From NCBI GenBank assembly GCA_963707125.1, contig CAVPOU010000015.1:62001-126000 (forward strand): 64,000 bases of DNA. The letters are read 5' to 3'. The position numbers and the translations under genes were made by a program. The notes beneath the pieces are model-generated. The model was not told the origin of the DNA. It saw only the letters and a program-made list of their open reading frames with translations, and did no database searches. Of the stretch, positions 59,455-64,000 are shown piece after piece. Origin of the DNA: CAVPDE01 sp963707125 (GTDB lineage: Bacteria; Desulfobacterota; DSM-4660; Desulfatiglandales; HGW-15). How positions within the stretch are numbered: the stretch's first letter is position 1; each line of letters opens with the position of its first letter.

Positions 59455-60836
59455 TTGTTGAACGTGCTCTCAAAGAGCTATCCTCCATCCTCGGTCCCGA
59501 GCGCCTCTTCACTCGCCATGAAGATCTGATCCCATTCGGAACCGATGCCACGAAGCTCCGCTTTATGCCAGAGGCCGTTGCCTTCCCAGGGACCCATGAA
59601 GAGATCTCCCGGATCTTTCACCTGGCGAATCAGGAACGCTTCCCCGTGATTCCGAGGGGAGCGGGAAGCGGAAAGAGCGGCGGGGCCTTGCCTGTCGAAG
59701 GGGGCCTTATCCTTGCCATGGACCGCTTCAACCGCATTCTTGAAATTGATCAACGCAACCTGATCGCCCGGGTGGAATGTGGAGTCATCACAGCCCGGTT
59801 CCAGGAAGAAGTGGAAAAAATGGACCTCTTTTATCCCCCGGATCCTGCAAGCATTCATATCTCCACGATCGGCGGTAATGTTGCGGAGTGTGCGGGGGGT
59901 CTACGGGCGGTCAAGTACGGGGTCACGCGCGACTACGTGCTGGGGCTCACCGCGGTTCTTCCCACGGGAGAAATCATCAAAACAGGAGTTGAAACCGCCA
60001 AGGGCGTTGTCGGCTATGACCTCACCCGGCTTCTCATCGGCTCTGAAGGGACGCTGGCCGTCGTGACAGAGATCATCGTTCGGTTAATTCCAAAGCCCGC
60101 TCACCGAAGAACCATGATGGCTTTCTTTGAGACCGCCTCCGCCACTGTGGAGACCGTTTCGGAAATCATCCGGAGCAAAATCGTTCCCACCGCACTCGAG
60201 TTCATGGACAGGACCTGTATCGACTGTGTCAGGGAAGAACTGGGGTTTTCGGTCCCAAGGGGCACAGGCGCTCTGCTCCTGATTGAAGTGGACGGAGACA
60301 AAGGGCTCACGAGAAAAGAGGCGAAAAGAGTGGAAGAGATCTGCACCCGGCAAGGCGCTCTTCAGTTCCGGTCCGCATCCCGGTTGAAAGACAGCGAGAA
60401 GCTCTGGGAGGCCAGAAGAAACGTTTCCCAGTCGGTCTACAAACTCAAGCCGGACAAGATGAGTGAAGATATCGTGGTTCCAAGGAGTCGGATGGCTGAA
60501 TTCATCGGCTTCTTGGAAACGCTCGCAAAACAACACGACCTGCCCATGCCGGCCTATGGCCATGCCGGAGACGGGAACATCCATGTGAATATCCTGTTTG
60601 ATGAAAAGATTCGCGGGGAATTCGAAAAGGCTCAGGCTGCGGTCAAGGAAGTGTTCACAAAGGTCATTGAGATGAGAGGGACGCTCTCCGGAGAACACGG
60701 CGTGGGAGTCACCAAGGCTCCTTTCATCGAAATGGAGATCTCCAGGCCGGTTCTGGAGCTGATGATGAGGCTGAAAAAAGCTTTTGATCCAAACGGAATT
60801 TTGAACCCGGGAAAGATCTTCCCTTACAAAATCTGA
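59451..60836 (+). CDS. FAD-binding oxidase, glycolate oxidase GlcD-like
   Basis: A 461-aa flavoprotein of the VAO/PCMH type. The FAD-binding part has PVIPRGAGSGKSGGALPVEG and ISTIGGNVAECAGGLRAVKY; the C-terminal domain holds the substrate-side PMPAYGHAGDGNIHVNILF and SGEHGVGVTKAPFIEME. Family members oxidise D-lactate, glycolate or 2-hydroxyglutarate; the substrate cannot be fixed. Translation is coupled to recR by ATGA, an unusual addition to the dnaX-recR operon. It converges with the phosphofructokinase gene, overlapping by 13 bases. Confidence 0.92.
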   Translation: MIVERALKELSSILGPERLFTRHEDLIPFGTDATKLRFMPEAVAFPGTHEEISRIFHLANQERFPVIPRGAGSGKSGGALPVEGGLILAMDRFNRILEIDQRNLIARVECGVITARFQEEVEKMDLFYPPDPASIHISTIGGNVAECAGGLRAVKYGVTRDYVLGLTAVLPTGEIIKTGVETAKGVVGYDLTRLLIGSEGTLAVVTEIIVRLIPKPAHRRTMMAFFETASATVETVSEIIRSKIVPTALEFMDRTCIDCVREELGFSVPRGTGALLLIEVDGDKGLTRKEAKRVEEICTRQGALQFRSASRLKDSEKLWEARRNVSQSVYKLKPDKMSEDIVVPRSRMAEFIGFLETLAKQHDLPMPAYGHAGDGNIHVNILFDEKIRGEFEKAQAAVKEVFTKVIEMRGTLSGEHGVGVTKAPFIEMEISRPVLELMMRLKKAFDPNGILNPGKIFPYKI

Positions 60837-61927
60837 TCCTTCGACGTGTAATTTTTGGTGTTGTAGAACTTCTCCACATCCACAAGGCTCAACCGCTCCA
60901 ACGCTTTTCTCAGAGGCACGGTCCTGACCTCACCCTGCTTCAGGCTAACCATGCGGCCGAAGTCTTCGTTCGCAATCATGTCCACTGCCGCGATCCCGAA
61001 TTTTCGGCCCATCCTTCGGTCATAGGCGGTCGGATCGCCTCCTCTCTGGAGATGCCGGAGCGCCACATAGCGCGCTTCTAGCCCTGTCGTTTTTTCGATG
61101 TTCTCTGCAATGAAGCCCCCGATCCCTCCGAGATAATAGTTGCCGAAGCCATCCTGACCTCGCCGCTCGTGCACTTCCTCCATTCCCCTGGGCTTGGCGC
61201 CTTCCGAGACGAGGACAATGCTGTAGCGCTTCCCTTCCTTCTTTCTCATCTTGAGGAGTTCTCCGACTCGGTCCATCACAAAATCATGTTCGGGAATGAG
61301 GGTCACGGCTGCTCCGCAAGCCTCGCCTCCCTCCAGAGCCAGCCATCCTGCTCTTCTCCCCATGATCTCCACGATGAAGATCCGGCTGTGGGATCCCGCG
61401 GTGATGCGAATTCTGTCAATGTCCTGGGTGATCGAGTTCACGGCCGAATCAAATCCCAGCGTGTAATCGGTCTCAGAGAGATCCTTGTCAATCGTCTTTG
61501 GGATACCGACGACCCGGATGCCTTCCCTGAAAAGCTTGTAAGCGACCCCGAGACTGTCAAAGCCTCCGATGACGACCAGGGCGTCAATCCCCAGCTTCTT
61601 GATATTTTCGATCATCAACTCGGATTGGTCCTTTTTCGGGTCAAAGGGATTGACGAGACTGGTTCCGAGGCGTGTGCCTCCGGACCTGTCCCAGGTGCGC
61701 ACCAGTTCCATGTCCAGCGGCACCACATACCGCCTTAAGTTCTCCTTTTTGTCGGGCTTGACTTCCATAAGTCCCTTCCAGCCGTCAATGATGCCCACCA
61801 CCTCGAACATGGCTCCCCGAATCGGCACCAGATCTTTATCCAGTGCCGAATTGACGACCCACTGGATGGCCGGATTGATTCCTGCACAGTCTCTGCCCGC
61901 TGACAGCACGCCAATCCTTGTTTTCAT
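60824..61927 (-). CDS. Phosphofructokinase, PPi-type signature with unusual active-site residues
   Basis: A 367-aa enzyme of the PfkA family that would phosphorylate fructose 6-phosphate. Where ATP enzymes have GGDGS this has GGFDS (121-125): Asp in the second position, as in PPi-dependent enzymes, but Phe in place of the first Asp that usually binds Mg. The catalytic loop is PKTIDKD (143-149); its Lys is another PPi-type mark, the catalytic Asp and the second Asp are kept, and Lys replaces the usual Asn. EIMGRRAGWLAL and the C-terminal fold are normal. PPi use would be reversible and fits an anaerobe. ADP/ATP use cannot be excluded. Confidence 0.88.
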   Translation of the reverse strand: MKTRIGVLSAGRDCAGINPAIQWVVNSALDKDLVPIRGAMFEVVGIIDGWKGLMEVKPDKKENLRRYVVPLDMELVRTWDRSGGTRLGTSLVNPFDPKKDQSELMIENIKKLGIDALVVIGGFDSLGVAYKLFREGIRVVGIPKTIDKDLSETDYTLGFDSAVNSITQDIDRIRITAGSHSRIFIVEIMGRRAGWLALEGGEACGAAVTLIPEHDFVMDRVGELLKMRKKEGKRYSIVLVSEGAKPRGMEEVHERRGQDGFGNYYLGGIGGFIAENIEKTTGLEARYVALRHLQRGGDPTAYDRRMGRKFGIAAVDMIANEDFGRMVSLKQGEVRTVPLRKALERLSLVDVEKFYNTKNYTSKDQIL

Positions 61928-62156
61928 CGCCCGCCTCCAGGGAAGTTTAGAAAACGCCCTTTTCTTCTGTCAAGTGTAACTATAGAGCAAGCGCCATCAG
62001 GTGTCAAGGTGCGGTTTCCTCGCTGGTTTTGCCATATTGGCCTTGGTGGGGCTTCCGTCGTTGAAGCTGTGAAGAGGAGTTGTGAGGAGAGGGAAGCTCC
62101 AGCACTTCGTCGCTTGCGGCTGGGTAACAGGGGAAATGATCCTTTTCCAATAAGCT

Positions 62157-64000
62157 CTATTTCGCCCCAATCGTGCCCAGTCCGAGAAGTCGAAAATGAA
62201 CCATGATGCTCCCTACCCCGTCCAGGTTGTCCGAGATCACCCTGACCCCCCAGCACTGAGACTGATAGTCGAGATAGAGACCCTTAGCCAGGCTAGCCTT
62301 CGTATTGAGATCTTTTCTAACCCCTCCTCCAACACCAAAACCATAACCCAGATTGACGAAACCGTTCGCGTTAAACCCCTTGTTCCCGTCTTTGAAATAC
62401 TGGTAATCCACTCCGAGGATATCCGTCCGTCCACCGGATCTGGGAATATTCAGGGCGAGAGACACACCTGCAAAGGGGATGTCTTTATCGTAATGATCCC
62501 AATGAACTTCTGTATTAAGATACAGATTGGACAAGGGGCTCAAAGTCAATATTCCAATCAGGGGTTCAAAGGGCCTTTCCGCTTTCGAAAGATCTTCATC
62601 CCACCACGTCCCGTTGATGCGATACCCTTGAATCAGAGTAAACCTCGTCCACTGCTCATAGAGGACTCCCTCTTTTTCAGTTTCCCTTCTTGCATCCAGA
62701 AAGTTGTCAAGGGCCAAAGCGACCCGGTTCATCTTTCCTTCCGCATCCATGGACTCGAACCACGGGCGGTACGCGTCCATGTCCTTGTGGACTCTGTAGT
62801 TATAGAGAAGAGAGGGGACGATCTTGTGCCTCAGCTTGTTCGCCGAAGTCCAGTTTGTTTCATAGATCTTTTCCATCAGGGTTGAAAACCTGGCCTGTGC
62901 ATCGTAGGCATCCCTGGACTGCTTGCCTTTTCCTCTCACCGATTGATCCAACCACTGCGCATTCCTGGTATAACTGACCGAGGGTTCAAACTGCAGATAC
63001 CGCCCCAGCCACATCGGATAGGTCAGGAGGGGGGTAAGAGAGGCCCGCTGACCCCGGGGGCCTACTTCACGCCAGATGTAATCATAGTCCGTATTGAGTG
63101 ACATGAAGAAGGGAGCGATCGGCAGAGTTCCCGGAAGGAGGTTGAAGTCCAGACCCCCAAGAGGCTGGGGCGTCGGATCGTCCGGAGGGTTGTCCGGCCT
63201 CTCATAATAGGAGGAGATCGCCTGAAGGCTGTATCCCGGCTGATCACGATCAAGCCTGAGCGCCGACCTCCTCGTCGGAGACCAGATGTCATCAAGAGGT
63301 CTGCCAAAATCTCTCACAAGGTTCGGCCTTGCCCTGTAGCCGAAAAGGTTTCCATAAAACTCTTTAAAGTAGTCTCGATCGCTCACATAGTCGGTATCCA
63401 GTTTTGCCTTGACTCCTAGAGGAAGCTGCTGATTCGTCCTGCTTCTCAACCAGTACCGAGTCTCGTTCGTTCTCGGAAGCGGGCTGACGTCCAGCTCGTC
63501 AGGGTCAGTCAGGTCCTTCTCCCCGATCTTGTCCTGTAGAATGTCGAAGAGGAAATTCCCCTTGGATTCATCCTCTGCGACATACCGGTATTCGAACCCT
63601 TGCATCAAGCCTCGCTCGGATAGGTATTGCTCGTAAAAGGTCGCATCCATCTGATCCGAGATGGCCCAGTAGATGGGAACCTCCACCTGAACGCCGTTTC
63701 TGCTCGAATACCCGACCGCAGGAAGAAGCACACCTGATTGCCTTTTTGTTTTGGCCGGGAAAAGAGCGTAGGGAAGAAAAAAAGCGGGGAGGTCTCGGAT
63801 TCGAAAAACTGCGTTTTTCACGGTTCCGTACCCTTCCACGGTGATTTCGACCTCTGAACCGGTGATGCTCCAGTCCGGTTTGTCCCCATCGCAGGTGGTC
63901 ACATGACCGCCTTTCACCACATAAGTATCCGGCCCGGTCTTCTCCATGTCATCCCCGCTGATGTAACAGTGGTTCTCCCGGAGGAAGATGCGCCCCTTGG
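62157..64000 (-). CDS. lptD: LPS-assembly protein LptD (C-terminal part, cut by window edge)
   Basis: The frame is open to the right edge, where it reads GRIFLRENHCYISGDDMEKT, so the start lies outside. The visible part covers the end of the OstA-like N-domain (VVKGGHVTTCDGDKPDWSIT) and most of the 26-strand beta-barrel (FRIRDLPAFFLPYALFPAKT, GVLLPAVGYSSRNGVQVEVP), up to the C-terminal MVHFRLLGLGTIGAK. It places LPS in the outer membrane with LptE, and marks the host as a Gram-negative with LPS. The 230 bases between it and the phosphofructokinase gene hold no gene that I can support. Confidence 0.95.
   Translation of the reverse strand, partial: KGRIFLRENHCYISGDDMEKTGPDTYVVKGGHVTTCDGDKPDWSITGSEVEITVEGYGTVKNAVFRIRDLPAFFLPYALFPAKTKRQSGVLLPAVGYSSRNGVQVEVPIYWAISDQMDATFYEQYLSERGLMQGFEYRYVAEDESKGNFLFDILQDKIGEKDLTDPDELDVSPLPRTNETRYWLRSRTNQQLPLGVKAKLDTDYVSDRDYFKEFYGNLFGYRARPNLVRDFGRPLDDIWSPTRRSALRLDRDQPGYSLQAISSYYERPDNPPDDPTPQPLGGLDFNLLPGTLPIAPFFMSLNTDYDYIWREVGPRGQRASLTPLLTYPMWLGRYLQFEPSVSYTRNAQWLDQSVRGKGKQSRDAYDAQARFSTLMEKIYETNWTSANKLRHKIVPSLLYNYRVHKDMDAYRPWFESMDAEGKMNRVALALDNFLDARRETEKEGVLYEQWTRFTLIQGYRINGTWWDEDLSKAERPFEPLIGILTLSPLSNLYLNTEVHWDHYDKDIPFAGVSLALNIPRSGGRTDILGVDYQYFKDGNKGFNANGFVNLGYGFGVGGGVRKDLNTKASLAKGLYLDYQSQCWGVRVISDNLDGVGSIMVHFRLLGLGTIGAK

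Overview
The window comes from a Gram-negative bacterium, most likely an anaerobe of the Desulfobacterota (former Deltaproteobacteria). The evidence is an LptD outer-membrane assembly protein, a type IV pilus ATPase pair, indolepyruvate:ferredoxin oxidoreductase IorAB next to a TrpB2, a pyrophosphate-type phosphofructokinase, and small hairpin repeats of the sort common in that phylum. This is inferred from gene content; no rRNA is present and no species can be named.

Region 1 (1-25 kb) is accessory-rich. It opens with the tail of a NarL-type response regulator, followed by an IS630-like element whose transposase is split at an A AAA AAA slip site. Next is an MCE/Mla-type lipid transport operon (permease, ATPase, MCE protein, auxiliary lipoprotein). 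Then come a stand-alone receiver, a periplasmic protein, a CoA-disulfide-reductase/rhodanese fusion, a cupin, a conserved unknown, a CxxC carboxymuconolactone-decarboxylase protein, a SulP transporter with a small membrane protein, a repeat protein, a FadL porin, a GH63-like glucosidase, a glucose dehydrogenase and a cyclase-family hydrolase. After these come an AI-2E-type permease, a patatin lipoprotein and a DUF3300/DUF2950 pair. Several of these genes carry single-base frameshifts or a nonsense codon. Only the first 16 codons remain of an alpha-amylase between the glucosidase and the dehydrogenase. A 294-bp MITE-like element with an 8-bp target duplication lies at 19.4 kb.

Region 2 (25.9-44.8 kb) holds an AdoMet-decarboxylase-like gene, a GAF-containing PilB ATPase, trpB2, a coupled small-protein/iorA/iorB/nucleotidyltransferase operon, comEC, murA, a Mut7-C RNase-like protein, rsmG, a LOG-family hydrolase, an XRE-cupin regulator, DUF1178, and an FHA-GAF-adenylate cyclase preceded by a PP2C-like scrap. 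Two inverted-repeat elements sit between genes here (37.05-37.24 kb and 44.81-44.94 kb).

Region 3 (44.9-50 kb) is a minus-strand group: a second PilB ATPase with a C-terminal double zinc ribbon, a zinc-finger/TM/pseudopilin-like protein, a prepilin with an apparently frameshifted 3' end, and a membrane PAS sensor. I consider this the most unusual assembly in the window: a compact pilin-type system in which both the motor and a partner carry zinc domains.

Region 4 (50-64 kb) is mostly housekeeping: a CHASE2 Ser/Thr kinase, folD, a SAM hydroxide adenosyltransferase, an HNH protein, a PilZ protein, tadA, two tRNA-Ser genes, dnaX-ybaB-recR, a glcD-like oxidase coupled to recR, a phosphofructokinase and the 3' part of lptD running off the right edge. 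No rRNA operon, CRISPR array or prophage was seen.
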